A stretch of DNA of 64,000 bases from contig JANQSH010000053.1 in the NCBI GenBank assembly GCA_028284145.1, forward strand, positions 22,875-86,874. Reading direction: 5' to 3'. The notes under the pieces are model-generated. The model saw only the letters and a program-made list of their open reading frames with translations. It had not been told where the DNA came from and did no database searches. Shown here in pieces: positions 17,872-26,995 of this stretch. Positions within the stretch are counted from its first letter, which is position 1. Each line of letters begins with the position of its first letter. The position numbers and the translations under genes are program-made. This DNA is from Planctomycetaceae bacterium. GTDB lineage: Bacteria; Planctomycetota; Planctomycetia; Planctomycetales; Planctomycetaceae.

Positions 17872-19923
17872 TCAGCGACCGGCGGTTTTCGCATGCCGCA
17901 AGGCGTCCAGATAATCCAGTGTGATCCTCAGAACCTCATCGTTGTAATGGCCTTCCGGGAAAATCGGGCCGTCATCATCTTTATCATCCTTTTTATCGTC
18001 ATCGTCTTTGTTTTTTTCGTCCTGCTCGCGTTCCTGTCGGAGTTTTTCTTCATTCAGAGTGATCAACTTGCGATTCTTCTTTTCGTTGTACTTCCGAATG
18101 TCGGCGAGGTCTTCCTTAAAACCATCATCCTGAACGACACGGGCCTGGCTCTTTTTCTGCAAAGCCGAAATGATATCGGGCGATGTCATGCCAACGGCAT
18201 TGTACCGAGCCGGTTTGATACGATCGAAAGCCAATGCATTATCGAGATGCTTTTCCCCCAATTCCATGTGTTCAAACAAAGAAGGCAGTACGACGTCAGA
18301 GAAGACACCTTCGTTTTGTGTACTCGCTCCATTCACACGGTAGAACTGATTGATCGTCAGCTTCAATGCGCCACGATTGTCCGGTCGGAGGAACTGAAAC
18401 AACTGCCGATTAACGGGCATCACGTTCTGCACAGTCCCTTTGCCATGCGTTGACACATCGCCCACAATAATGCCCCGCTGATAGTCCTTGATTGCTCCGG
18501 CAAAAATCTCGGAAGCCGATGCAGACAGACGGTTGCAAATGACGACGACTGGTTCCTTAAACACGGCCCCGGCATCTTCATCGTTGTGCATCTCCACCTG
18601 ACCATCCTGATCCTTCACCTGAACGACCGGACCACGATCGAGAAACATGCCGGTAACTTCGGTTGCTTCCACCAGCGCGCCACCACCATTGAGTCGCAAG
18701 TCGACGACAATGGCATCGACGCCTCCCTGTTGTTGAAATTGATTATAAACCTTTTGCAGATCACGTGCGGTGCTCTTGAAATCAGGAAGATTCAACCGGG
18801 CACCGTTGAAATCCCGGTAGAAAGAAGGGATGTTGATCACACCGATTCGTGCAGCGCGTCCACCTTCCAGACGCTTGTTCGTCTCGATGATTTCGCCTTT
18901 GACTTCCGACGATTTCAATTCAATCGTCTGGCGCGTCAGCTCGTACACCTGAATGTCGCCGGTTTTCTCTTTCTTAACCTGTAACCGAACTTTGGTTCCC
19001 TTCTTGCCGCGAATCAGCCGAACCACGCGCGTCAGTTTCATTTCGACAAGATCGACGAAGTTCTCTTCGCCATCCTGTGCCACACCAATAATCTTGTCAC
19101 CGACGGTCAGGCGGCCATCCTTGTCTGCCGCACCACCGGGAACGACTCTCGCTACTACCGTATGACCATCTTCTGATCGCAAAGCCGCGCCAATCCCTTC
19201 CAGCTTCAATGCCATACTGATGCGGAAATCTTCCAGTGTCTCTGGTGACATATAGCTCGAATGAGGATCGAAGCAATGCGTGACGGCACTGAGATACAGT
19301 TCGAGAATTTCACTCTTTTCGGTCTGCTTCGCATTTTCATGAATGTTTCGATAACGGCGATGCAAACGGTCGCGGGCATCCTTGAGCGAATTGTCATCCA
19401 ATTTCAAATCGAGCAGTTCGTACTTCACCCGTTTTCGCCAACGGTCGTTGACCTCATCAGCGGTTTTCGCCCAGGGCAAATCTTCGCCATCCAGAACCAG
19501 CGACTCATCTTTCGTATAATCGAATTCGGAATCAATCAATTTGTGAACCAGGGTCATTCGTTGTTCGAGTCGTTTGAAATACAAATCGAACGTTGTAAAC
19601 CCAAATGTCACTTCGCCACGTCGAAGCTGATCGTCCAATTCCGTTTTCTGACGCTCCAGTTCTCGGATATCGCCTTCAAAAAAGTACAACTTCTGTGGAT
19701 CAAGCTGCTCGACGTAACGGTTCAGCAATCGCTGGGAGATGTCATCATCAATGCGTTTCTGGCTGATATGGTATTTCTGAACCATCTCACAAACCAGTTT
19801 GGCGGTCGTTTCATCACCCGATCGGGGCTCCGAAAACTGCTGAGCGAACATTGTCGTCGCGATGAACAGGACCATCAAAACGGCCAGACTGGTCACAGCT
19901 TTTGAAGGCATATTCTTCTTCAT
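17872..19923 (-). CDS. prc: C-terminal processing protease, Prc/Tsp type (S41)
   Basis: 683 residues, the size of E. coli Prc. A signal peptide (MKKNMPSKAVTSLAVLMVLF, ending near FAQQ) is followed by the long helical N-domain, a PDZ domain at about 240-320 and the S41 catalytic domain. The catalytic serine is predicted at S469 in NRLSASASEIFAG and the lysine at K495 in THGKGTVQ; D480 lies between, as in Prc. It should act in the periplasm, trimming or degrading proteins from their C-termini. The C-terminal end is very rich in Lys and Asp (KNKDDDDKKDDKDDD). A clear terminator follows. Confidence 0.93.
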   Translation of the reverse strand: MKKNMPSKAVTSLAVLMVLFIATTMFAQQFSEPRSGDETTAKLVCEMVQKYHISQKRIDDDISQRLLNRYVEQLDPQKLYFFEGDIRELERQKTELDDQLRRGEVTFGFTTFDLYFKRLEQRMTLVHKLIDSEFDYTKDESLVLDGEDLPWAKTADEVNDRWRKRVKYELLDLKLDDNSLKDARDRLHRRYRNIHENAKQTEKSEILELYLSAVTHCFDPHSSYMSPETLEDFRISMALKLEGIGAALRSEDGHTVVARVVPGGAADKDGRLTVGDKIIGVAQDGEENFVDLVEMKLTRVVRLIRGKKGTKVRLQVKKEKTGDIQVYELTRQTIELKSSEVKGEIIETNKRLEGGRAARIGVINIPSFYRDFNGARLNLPDFKSTARDLQKVYNQFQQQGGVDAIVVDLRLNGGGALVEATEVTGMFLDRGPVVQVKDQDGQVEMHNDEDAGAVFKEPVVVICNRLSASASEIFAGAIKDYQRGIIVGDVSTHGKGTVQNVMPVNRQLFQFLRPDNRGALKLTINQFYRVNGASTQNEGVFSDVVLPSLFEHMELGEKHLDNALAFDRIKPARYNAVGMTSPDIISALQKKSQARVVQDDGFKEDLADIRKYNEKKNRKLITLNEEKLRQEREQDEKNKDDDDKKDDKDDDGPIFPEGHYNDEVLRITLDYLDALRHAKTAGR

Positions 19924-20522
19924 TGAGGTCTTCCAGAATTGGCGGACGTGGAGACGGCTACGCGGGAACCTTCAGCTCCAACCGCTCAGTTCGCCCGGCT
20001 GTGGTGGGGAGTTGTTAAAGCGTTTGCCGCAGGATTTGATTCGATCGAAAAAAGACGCACGAATTCAGAATACCAAACGGCTCTACCAGATTATTGTCGC
20101 AAAATCGCCCACACAATCATATCATTGATGACCGATGTGTAAGCGGTTGATCAAGGATATTATCGCATTGGCCTGACGCTGACAACCCCCATCTTGCCAC
20201 AGGTTTTACCGTATTCTCTTATCCTGTCACGACTTCAGAAAATGTTTCCAATTCGTAACAAACGATTTGCCAAAAGGGGGGAGTGGCAATGTCCAAATAC
20301 GATTTATGTGCGATTCCGCGCAACATTAACAGGTTTGCCCAGGAACCAGATGCCCAATGCGAACTGACTGACACAGCCCTCGTATTTCGATCGGATTGCC
20401 CCGATGTCTTCGGTGAAGTGGCAATTCTCCGAATCCTCGCCATGACACCGCTCACCCGGAACATTAAGTTAAAGAGAACGAAGAGACTGTCATTTTGCTG
20501 AGAAGCCTCCGAAAGAAACAGG
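19924..20522. other. intergenic, no supported gene
   Basis: A 599-bp gap between the divergent prc and HspQ-like genes. Short open frames exist (for example plus-strand 19939-20142, 67 codons), but none has a recognisable domain or ribosome binding site. The region probably holds promoters for both flanking genes; no clear hexamer pair was found. Confidence 0.5.
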
Positions 20523-20888
20523 ATGATTCAGGTCAACTTGTCATATCGTGGTGACGATTTTCCCGAACAGCAACAGCGATTTCACCCAGGTCAATTGGTG
20601 AAGCATCGCCGATACGGATATCGCGGTGTCATTGTTGCTGCTGACGGGCATTGCAAGGCAGATCCCAACTGGTATATGTCCAACAAAACACAACCGACGC
20701 GCCGACAATGCTGGTATCATGTCCTGGTCCACAATTCGACGACCATCACCTATGCGGCTGAGGAGAATCTGACCGAGGACAGTTCGGAATCACCCGTTAT
20801 GCATCCCCTGGTGCCGGTATTCTTCAATCATGTTGCCGATGGTCAGTATGTTCGCAACGGCAAGCCCTGGCCGGAAACACATCTATAA
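20523..20888 (+). CDS. HspQ/YccV-like protein
   Basis: 121 residues with the YccV/HspQ fold signature: FHPGQLVKHRRYGYRGVIVAADG, then DPNWYMSN, WYHVLVHNSTTITYAAEENL and HPLVPVFFNHVADGQYVRN. In E. coli, HspQ is a small heat-shock-induced protein linked to DnaA regulation and Lon-dependent proteolysis, and the domain was also described as binding hemimethylated DNA. In the present organism the role is inferred only from the fold. It lies 59 bp upstream of the two GTPase genes on the same strand and could be cotranscribed with them. Confidence 0.85.
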   Translation: MIQVNLSYRGDDFPEQQQRFHPGQLVKHRRYGYRGVIVAADGHCKADPNWYMSNKTQPTRRQCWYHVLVHNSTTITYAAEENLTEDSSESPVMHPLVPVFFNHVADGQYVRNGKPWPETHL

Positions 20889-20947
20889 GAGACGCCTGAT
20901 TCAGAAGAGTGACATTCGCCCATCCACATCTGCACCTTCAAACCGCC

Positions 20948-22843
20948 ATGACAACCACCTTTCAGCAATGCGGAACAACAGTCGAGGCGATCTCCGCCGG
21001 CACAAATGCGTTGCAGGATGCGTGCGAGCTCTTGCAGATTGCGCCGCTGAAGGGCCGGGAATGGTATGAGTTACTGCATCAGAAGTTGATCCCGCAGTTG
21101 CGGGATGACAGTTTTCTTGTCGTTGCGGTTGTTGGTGGTACGAACATCGGCAAATCGGTCATTTTTAATCACATTGCCGGATTTCGTGCGAGTCCGACCA
21201 CGCCGTTGGCTTCCGGCACAAAGCATCCGGTCTGCCTCGTTCCTGAAGGCTTCGCCCAGACACATAACCTGCAAAGGTTCTTTGAAGAATTCGCGCTGAG
21301 CAAATGGACTTCTGAAGAAGCTCCCCCCGGTGCCCTGGAAGAATCAGACACACATCAACTCTTCTGGCGCACGAGCGAACATCTGCCGGAAAACCTGTTG
21401 TTGCTCGACACGCCGGACATCGATAGCGATGCGGAAGTCAATTGGGTTCGGGCGGACGCCATTCGCCGCGCCGCTGATGTGCTGGTCGCTGTATTGACTC
21501 AGCAGAAATACAACGATGCCGCCGTCAAGAAATTCTTTCGCCAGGCGGCCAATGAAGACAAAGCGATCATCGTGGTCTTTAATCAATGCCAGTTGCCGGA
21601 AGACCACGAATACTGGCCCATCTGGTTGCAGACGTTTTGCTCCGAGACAGGTATCTTGCCCGAGTGGGTCTACCTTTCGCCGAATAATCGTCAGGCAGCC
21701 GAAGCGATCGCCCTTCCCTTTTTTGACGCAAATGAGAATTCGTCAGAAAACAGGATGCGACACCTCAACACCGATCTTTCACGTCTGCGGTTTGAGGAGA
21801 TCAAACTGCGCACATTGCGAGGATCGATCGCGCAACTTTTGAATGGACAATCTGGCATTCCGGCTTATCTGGACGAGATTCGGAATAAGAGCGGAGAATT
21901 GCAATCGGCTGCAGGACAACTGGCCGGGGAAAGTGTCATTCGCGTAAAGAATTGGCCCGCAATTCCCAACTCTTTGCTGGTGGATGAGATCCGCAACTGG
22001 TGGCACGCCCATCAGGAAGGTTGGTCGAAGCAGATCAACCGAGTTTACGATGTTGTCGGACAGGGAATGATGTGGCCGTTTCGCGCCATTCATCGTGCCG
22101 TGAAGAGGGAAAACGATCCTCCCATTGAAACCTACCGCAAACAGGAATGGTCGGCCATCCTCGAAACTGTTGAAGAGGTTTACGAAAAACTGCAATGGAT
22201 GGGTGAAGCGGGTAACGACATGCTTCAACCGAAGTTTGCGGAATTGCTCAAGGGGACTTCGGTCGCAGAGGTGTTGGAGCAATTGAAGGCGGAACACCAA
22301 CAGGTCGATCTGGATGGCCAGTTAACCCATGTTGTGAACGAGGAAATGTCCTCGTTTCAGCAGAACAGCCCGGAGATTTACAAGTTTTATCGTCAATTGA
22401 ACAATCTCTCGGCCGCTGTTCGACCTGTGACGAGTGTTGTGCTGTTCACACTGGGATGGGGACCAGCCGGAGAAGCGGTCGCTCCATTCGTCGCCAGCGC
22501 TGCTGCCAATGCCATCACGCCAATTGTCGCAGATTTCGCCGGAGGAACGGCAGCGGCTGTGGTTGGAGAGTCCGCTGTCGCAGGTGTGGCAGGTCAAGGC
22601 GCGGGATTTCTCCAGGCCAGGTTCCAACGCCTTCAAACCGCAGTCAGCACGCGAAGGGTTAACTGGCTTGTCGAACGACTGAACGACAAGCTGCTCGGTT
22701 CCCTGCCCGGAGATATCCAGACGGCCGTTGCGATTCCCACCAGCTCCGAGTTCCAACGCGTCGAGGAATTGATGGCGGAACTAAAGCGTCAATTGACCGA
22801 TCATTCTTTTTCAAAACCGCCCCATAACACCGATTCAGAATAA
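20948..22843 (+). CDS. dynamin-like GTPase 1
   Basis: From ATG 20948 the protein has 631 residues. The G domain shows P-loop GGTNIGKS (63-70), a G3-like DTPDID (154-159) and, in place of a canonical NKxD, VVFNQCQ (208-214). A TQQKY motif at 184-188 recurs in the neighbouring GTPase. After the G domain come long helical stretches and, at about 500-560, an Ala/Gly/Val-rich hydrophobic stretch (GEAVAPFVASAAANAITPIV and following) that could insert into a membrane. This resembles the layout of bacterial dynamin-like proteins or Era/EngA-type GTPases fused to a stalk. I know of no characterised homologue; membrane remodelling or anchoring is an inference. The next GTPase begins 23 bp downstream. 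Confidence 0.75.
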   Translation: MTTTFQQCGTTVEAISAGTNALQDACELLQIAPLKGREWYELLHQKLIPQLRDDSFLVVAVVGGTNIGKSVIFNHIAGFRASPTTPLASGTKHPVCLVPEGFAQTHNLQRFFEEFALSKWTSEEAPPGALEESDTHQLFWRTSEHLPENLLLLDTPDIDSDAEVNWVRADAIRRAADVLVAVLTQQKYNDAAVKKFFRQAANEDKAIIVVFNQCQLPEDHEYWPIWLQTFCSETGILPEWVYLSPNNRQAAEAIALPFFDANENSSENRMRHLNTDLSRLRFEEIKLRTLRGSIAQLLNGQSGIPAYLDEIRNKSGELQSAAGQLAGESVIRVKNWPAIPNSLLVDEIRNWWHAHQEGWSKQINRVYDVVGQGMMWPFRAIHRAVKRENDPPIETYRKQEWSAILETVEEVYEKLQWMGEAGNDMLQPKFAELLKGTSVAEVLEQLKAEHQQVDLDGQLTHVVNEEMSSFQQNSPEIYKFYRQLNNLSAAVRPVTSVVLFTLGWGPAGEAVAPFVASAAANAITPIVADFAGGTAAAVVGESAVAGVAGQGAGFLQARFQRLQTAVSTRRVNWLVERLNDKLLGSLPGDIQTAVAIPTSSEFQRVEELMAELKRQLTDHSFSKPPHNTDSE

Positions 22844-22866
22844 CGCCGATTCAGAATAACACTGCC

Positions 22867-24702
22867 ATGCCCTCTTCCGATCATCAACTCGTTCATCTCG
22901 AACTGCTCTCCCGTGTGGACGATGCCACTTCACGACTTTCCCACTGGTCTGCCGAGGAATCACACTGGCAACCGCTCAGAGAATCCCGAGGGCTGATCCG
23001 GTTGACGCTTGAGCGGACCGAACAGATGCAATTGCGCCTGGAGTCGCCATTGGTTGTCGCAACGTTCGGAGGCACGGGAACGGGGAAGAGTACGCTTATC
23101 AATGCGTTGGTGGGAGTTGAAAGTACGCCTTCAGGTCGTGAACGCCCCACGACACGAACACCCACTCTGGTCATCCACGAACAAACCGAACAGGCGATCC
23201 TTGAAGCGAGTGGTTTGCCATTGGATGAACTGCAAATCGTCCGACGTGAATCGCCCATACTGCGGGACGTTTTTCTGATCGACTGCCCCGATCCTGACAC
23301 CAGCGACAACGCTGACCGAGGCAGTAACCTGCAGAAACTGCAGGATATTCTGCCCCACTGTGATGTCTTGATCTACACAACGACACAGCAAAAATATCGC
23401 TCGGCACGCATCGTAGAAGAACTCGCAGAAACAGCGACTGGTTGTCGTTTGCTCTTTGTCCAAACGCATGCCGATCTGGATGACGACATTCGCGAAGACT
23501 GGCAGAAATCGCTGGCAACAGACTACAAGGTGCCGGAAATGTTCTTCGTCGATTCCACCACTGCAATGGTCGAACAAATGGCGGGCCGCCTGCCGAAAGG
23601 GGAATTCCGCCGACTCCTCGATGTGCTGACCGAGGAGTTATCTGCCTCCCAGCGAGTTCAGGTACGCCGGTCGAACCTGCTCGACTTGCTCCATTCGACT
23701 TTGCAGCACAGTCGGTCTCGATTGCAAAAGGAAGCCGGTGTGCTCGAGAGCCTGCGAGAGATGCTGGCAAAACAACAGGAGAAGGTTCGCCTTATCCTGT
23801 CAGATCGTCTGAAGACCGAGTTGACGTCGTGCCGTAATCTGTGGGATCGCCGCGTCCTCGAATCGGTCACACAAATCTGGGGACTCAGCCCGTTCTCTTC
23901 CGTTCTCCGGGTGTATCATGGCCTGGGAAATCTGCTGGCGTCGGTCACGCTGTTTCGCGCTCGGAGTTCGGCTCAAATGGCGCTGATTGGGACAATGCAG
24001 GGATTACGCTGGCTAAAACAGCAAACCGCCGAGCAGGATGCCGAACATCAATTGCAGCAGATAGCCGACTGTTTTGTTGATGACGAGACGCTACGAGAGG
24101 CACGACTGGTTGTCTCCGGGTGTCTGCGTGACAGCAAACTGGATCCCGGGCTCATCGATCGTTCCACTTTTGATGCCCTCCGCTCGAATGCGGACCGCCT
24201 GGAAAATCAATTCTTTAACGATGCCGGGCGAGAAGTTGATGAAATCGTTGAAAAGACGGCCCGACGAAATGGTGGATGGGGCATCCGTCTGTTTTACGAA
24301 TTCCTGATTTCCGCATTTATCGCGTTTGTACTTTATCGCATTGGCCGGAACTTCTTTTATGACACCTTCTGGCTGGATCAGCCACATCTCACGACCGATT
24401 TCTACCTCGGTTCGATAATCCTGTTTCTGATCTGGACGGCTCTACTTGTCACCCTGTTTGTCCGACGTCTCAAACGCGGTATTTCACGTGAAATCGAAAC
24501 AATGGCCGGCATCATGTCCTCACGCCAATTGGCCCACGGTCTGTTTCCGAAAGTTGAACGCTCGGTTCAGGAAACAGAAATCGCCATCGTGGAACTGAGT
24601 CGTATCGCGCACGATGTGGAATCGTTACGGTCAGAGGTCATGCAATCAACTCGTCTTGGCACGAGGCAGATATCCGATCATCCGACCGAAACAAATCAGT
24701 GA
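22867..24702 (+). CDS. dynamin-like GTPase 2, membrane anchored
   Basis: 611 residues. P-loop GGTGTGKS (68-75), G3-like DCPDPD (139-144), TQQKY (173-177) and G4-like QTHAD (199-203). Long helical regions follow, then two hydrophobic segments near 476-495 (LFYEFLISAFIAFVLYRIG) and 510-532 (FYLGSIILFLIWTALLVTLF), and a cytoplasmic helical tail. It is clearly related to GTPase 1 upstream, yet diverged, and the two are probably translated from one mRNA. Tandem unequal GTPases occur among bacterial dynamin-like proteins, where both partners are needed. A role at the planctomycete inner membrane is plausible but inferred. Confidence 0.78.
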   Translation: MPSSDHQLVHLELLSRVDDATSRLSHWSAEESHWQPLRESRGLIRLTLERTEQMQLRLESPLVVATFGGTGTGKSTLINALVGVESTPSGRERPTTRTPTLVIHEQTEQAILEASGLPLDELQIVRRESPILRDVFLIDCPDPDTSDNADRGSNLQKLQDILPHCDVLIYTTTQQKYRSARIVEELAETATGCRLLFVQTHADLDDDIREDWQKSLATDYKVPEMFFVDSTTAMVEQMAGRLPKGEFRRLLDVLTEELSASQRVQVRRSNLLDLLHSTLQHSRSRLQKEAGVLESLREMLAKQQEKVRLILSDRLKTELTSCRNLWDRRVLESVTQIWGLSPFSSVLRVYHGLGNLLASVTLFRARSSAQMALIGTMQGLRWLKQQTAEQDAEHQLQQIADCFVDDETLREARLVVSGCLRDSKLDPGLIDRSTFDALRSNADRLENQFFNDAGREVDEIVEKTARRNGGWGIRLFYEFLISAFIAFVLYRIGRNFFYDTFWLDQPHLTTDFYLGSIILFLIWTALLVTLFVRRLKRGISREIETMAGIMSSRQLAHGLFPKVERSVQETEIAIVELSRIAHDVESLRSEVMQSTRLGTRQISDHPTETNQ

Positions 24703-24841
24703 CGTTATGACGATAGATCATTGCGGAATTCCAGAATCATTCCGCCATGTGTAGCGCATCGGCTGGGGTAGAGCACGTGGGCATGTCCCGGAAAAACGAC
24801 TGCAGCGTTCCGGCTGGAAGTCAGGGTTTGATGAAGTTACA

Positions 24842-24959
24842 AGAGTCGTTTACCTTTTCGTGTGACGGTTCTCGCTCGTGAGAGTCTGTAATTTGCAGGT
24901 CAGGAGGCGACTTTCGCGGCACAGAAGATTTCGTGGCAAGAAGAGTGTAATACACACTC
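24842..24959 (+). repeat. dispersed TA-bounded repeat, copy G
   Basis: About 118 bp with a short insertion before the terminal hairpin. Starts AGAGTCGTTTACCTTTTCG; the terminal hairpin reads GAGTGT-AATAC-ACACTC with a compensatory C-to-T and G-to-A change. It lies between convergent genes (GTPase 2 and the coiled-coil protein). A separate hairpin, GCGGAAT/ATTCCGC at about 24724-24746, lies between GTPase 2 and this copy. Confidence 0.82.
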
Positions 24960-25001
24960 AAGGAGCGGCAATTGGAGCGGGCTAGTCAATTCGGCACCTC
25001 A

Positions 25002-25022
25002 AAACAAAGCCTTGACAAGGCA
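25002..25022 (-). terminator. palindromic terminator, GCCTTG family
   Basis: On the minus strand this reads TGCCTTGTCAAGGC followed by TTTGTTTT, starting immediately after the stop codon of the coiled-coil protein gene. The same 21 bases recur exactly at 45910-45930 and with two changes at 41785-41805, so it looks like a portable short terminator. Confidence 0.6.
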
Positions 25023-26549
25023 CTACCGGCCACTACCCCGACCATAAATGCCGGATGTCTGACCCGATGACGCCTTTTGCTTGAGGCGACGATTGCCGGA
25101 AAAGACCCCGGAGACCTGGCCCGAAGAGGACCGATCACCAATGGTTTCATTCACGCCCGTGCTGCGAGAACCTGCTTTGAGTGTGTAATTCGAGGCGTTG
25201 CCGGGAGTCCAGACCCGACGGGTCGGCGTGTAGCCGATGTGCAAGAGGAAGTCTTTCAGGCTGATTTCGCGAACACCTTGCAGTTGCGCTTCGTCCCGCA
25301 TTTCGTTGTGCATCTTGGCGATCTTCAGGAACTCCTGCTGCGTTTCCTTGTCGGAAACCGTACTGGCATCCGGGATCTTACCAATCACGAGGTACTTGGT
25401 GTTGACGTCGATCTTCCCACCAGCGCGCATTCCCTGGTCGTCAACTTCCGTCGTGATCTTGCTGCCATGTGCGGCAACCAGTTGACGCAGTGTATCGCGG
25501 TCGCTGACACCATCATTGTCGATGTCGATCAATCCGACGATTGCGAAGTTCTCGGTCTGGCCCGGACTCCAGATCGGTGTGTAGATCGGATCGCCAGCGG
25601 TGATTGGTTCGTAAAGGTTGTCGGTCAGAATCCGCGCTTCGGCCTGATGAGGCCCGATAATCCGCGTGACTTCGATCGATCCTTTGATGTCGTCTTTACC
25701 ACGGCCGATACCATGATTTGTTTTGGTGTAAACGCTGAAGTTGGCCCGCTTCGGAAGGTGATCGTCCGAACCAAGATTGATCCAGACCGTTTTCGAGTTG
25801 TGGTCAACAAACTGGACTTCACCATCAGGACGTTCAAACGCCACCTTCGTTTTCGAGTCGATTTCCCTTCGCAGCTTTTCGTTGATTTTCTCCAGCTTGT
25901 CGCGTTCATCCCGTACGGTCTTCAACTGCGTCTCGTACTGGTCCTTCATCTGATTCATGGCAATCTGAATCTGACTGTACTCCGCACGAATCTGCTGAAT
26001 CTCCTGTTGCTTGGCTGCAATCGCTTCATCCTTTTGGTTCCGCAATGTGCCAACTTCAGCCACCATCGTCTGAGCACGGGAGTCATGGTTTTGCACACGG
26101 ACTTCATACTGTTGCTGCAATTTGGTGATTTGATCCTGGGAGTCGGCCAGCAGAACATCGACATCCTGTTTCTGCACAGTGATGCTGTCAATTTTCGTAC
26201 GAAGGTTCTGCAACGTCTGGCTCACGTTCGCCCCTGATTCCGGGCCGCCATAATTTTGAATGTCTGCCTGCAACGCACCAAGTACGGTACCAACATCACC
26301 ATCCTGCGCGCCGAGACCAACTTCCGCCAATTGGTGCCCGATGATATTCTTGAGCGCCTGGATCTCGTCATCCAGTTTTCGGTTGGCGTCTTTCGTCTTT
26401 TCGGCTGCGTCATTCGCTTTGGCGGCGGATGCTCGCAAGTCGTCCATATCCCGCGCCATAAAAACAACGGCTGCGCCGAGAAACAGAGTTGCCATCACAA
26501 AGACAACGAGAAAAACATGTACGGCAGTAATTCGGGCGCCTGAAGCCAT
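25023..26549 (-). CDS. membrane-anchored coiled-coil protein
   Basis: 508 residues. One hydrophobic segment (VHVFLVVFVMATLFLGAAVVFMA, about 10-32) is followed by a long coiled coil to about residue 240, rich in Glu, Gln, Lys and Asp (for example EAIAAKQQEIQQIRAEYSQI). The C-terminal half is a globular domain with alternating strands (VQFVDHNSKTVWINLGSDD, ARILTDNLYEPITAGDPIYTP), and the end is Ser/Gly/Arg-rich. The single N-terminal membrane segment suggests an inner-membrane anchor with the rest outside or inside the cytoplasm. I do not recognise the family. It converges with the GTPase pair and is divergent from polA. Confidence 0.75.
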   Translation of the reverse strand: MASGARITAVHVFLVVFVMATLFLGAAVVFMARDMDDLRASAAKANDAAEKTKDANRKLDDEIQALKNIIGHQLAEVGLGAQDGDVGTVLGALQADIQNYGGPESGANVSQTLQNLRTKIDSITVQKQDVDVLLADSQDQITKLQQQYEVRVQNHDSRAQTMVAEVGTLRNQKDEAIAAKQQEIQQIRAEYSQIQIAMNQMKDQYETQLKTVRDERDKLEKINEKLRREIDSKTKVAFERPDGEVQFVDHNSKTVWINLGSDDHLPKRANFSVYTKTNHGIGRGKDDIKGSIEVTRIIGPHQAEARILTDNLYEPITAGDPIYTPIWSPGQTENFAIVGLIDIDNDGVSDRDTLRQLVAAHGSKITTEVDDQGMRAGGKIDVNTKYLVIGKIPDASTVSDKETQQEFLKIAKMHNEMRDEAQLQGVREISLKDFLLHIGYTPTRRVWTPGNASNYTLKAGSRSTGVNETIGDRSSSGQVSGVFSGNRRLKQKASSGQTSGIYGRGSGR

Positions 26550-26995
26550 GATGGTTCAACCTCAATGGTATCGCTTGCGGGCTCAGTTTATCGGGAATCT
26601 GATCGGTAAGAATGCTCTGAATCAGATATCGGCTTGAATGAAAAGCTCGCTCCCGAATTCTTAACCCCGCACCCACAACCCGCGCAGTGCGGATCAAAGG
26701 CACAACCTTTGAAACCTGATAATTTCCCGCCGAGACACACCGCTCGACGTATCTATATATTCTACAAGAAGATATATTCTGGTCAACCCGTCGTTATGGG
26801 ATCCTGGTTGTGACAGTCCTGATGGCGGTCGAACGAGGTCCCTCATCAGAAGCTTCGATCTCAATTTAGCGATGACGATTGACCGGTACTGAAATCCAGC
26901 GTTTGATATGTAAAGGATCATCATAAAATACCAGCCGATTCTCAGATCCTTAATCGAATTCTCCCAATCCGCTTGGAGATACTGGCACCGTACTG
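26550..26995. other. divergent promoter region of coiled-coil gene and polA
   Basis: A 446-bp gap between divergent genes. It contains one small perfect hairpin, TCAAAGGCACAACCTTTGA (about 26695-26713), and an AT-rich stretch near 26750-26780 with TATATATTC repeats. Promoters for both genes should be here, but no hexamer pair is convincing. Confidence 0.45.

Noticed and set aside
19939..20142. Rightward 67-codon frame upstream of the HspQ-like gene
   Set aside because: No domain, no good ribosome binding site; coding status cannot be supported.
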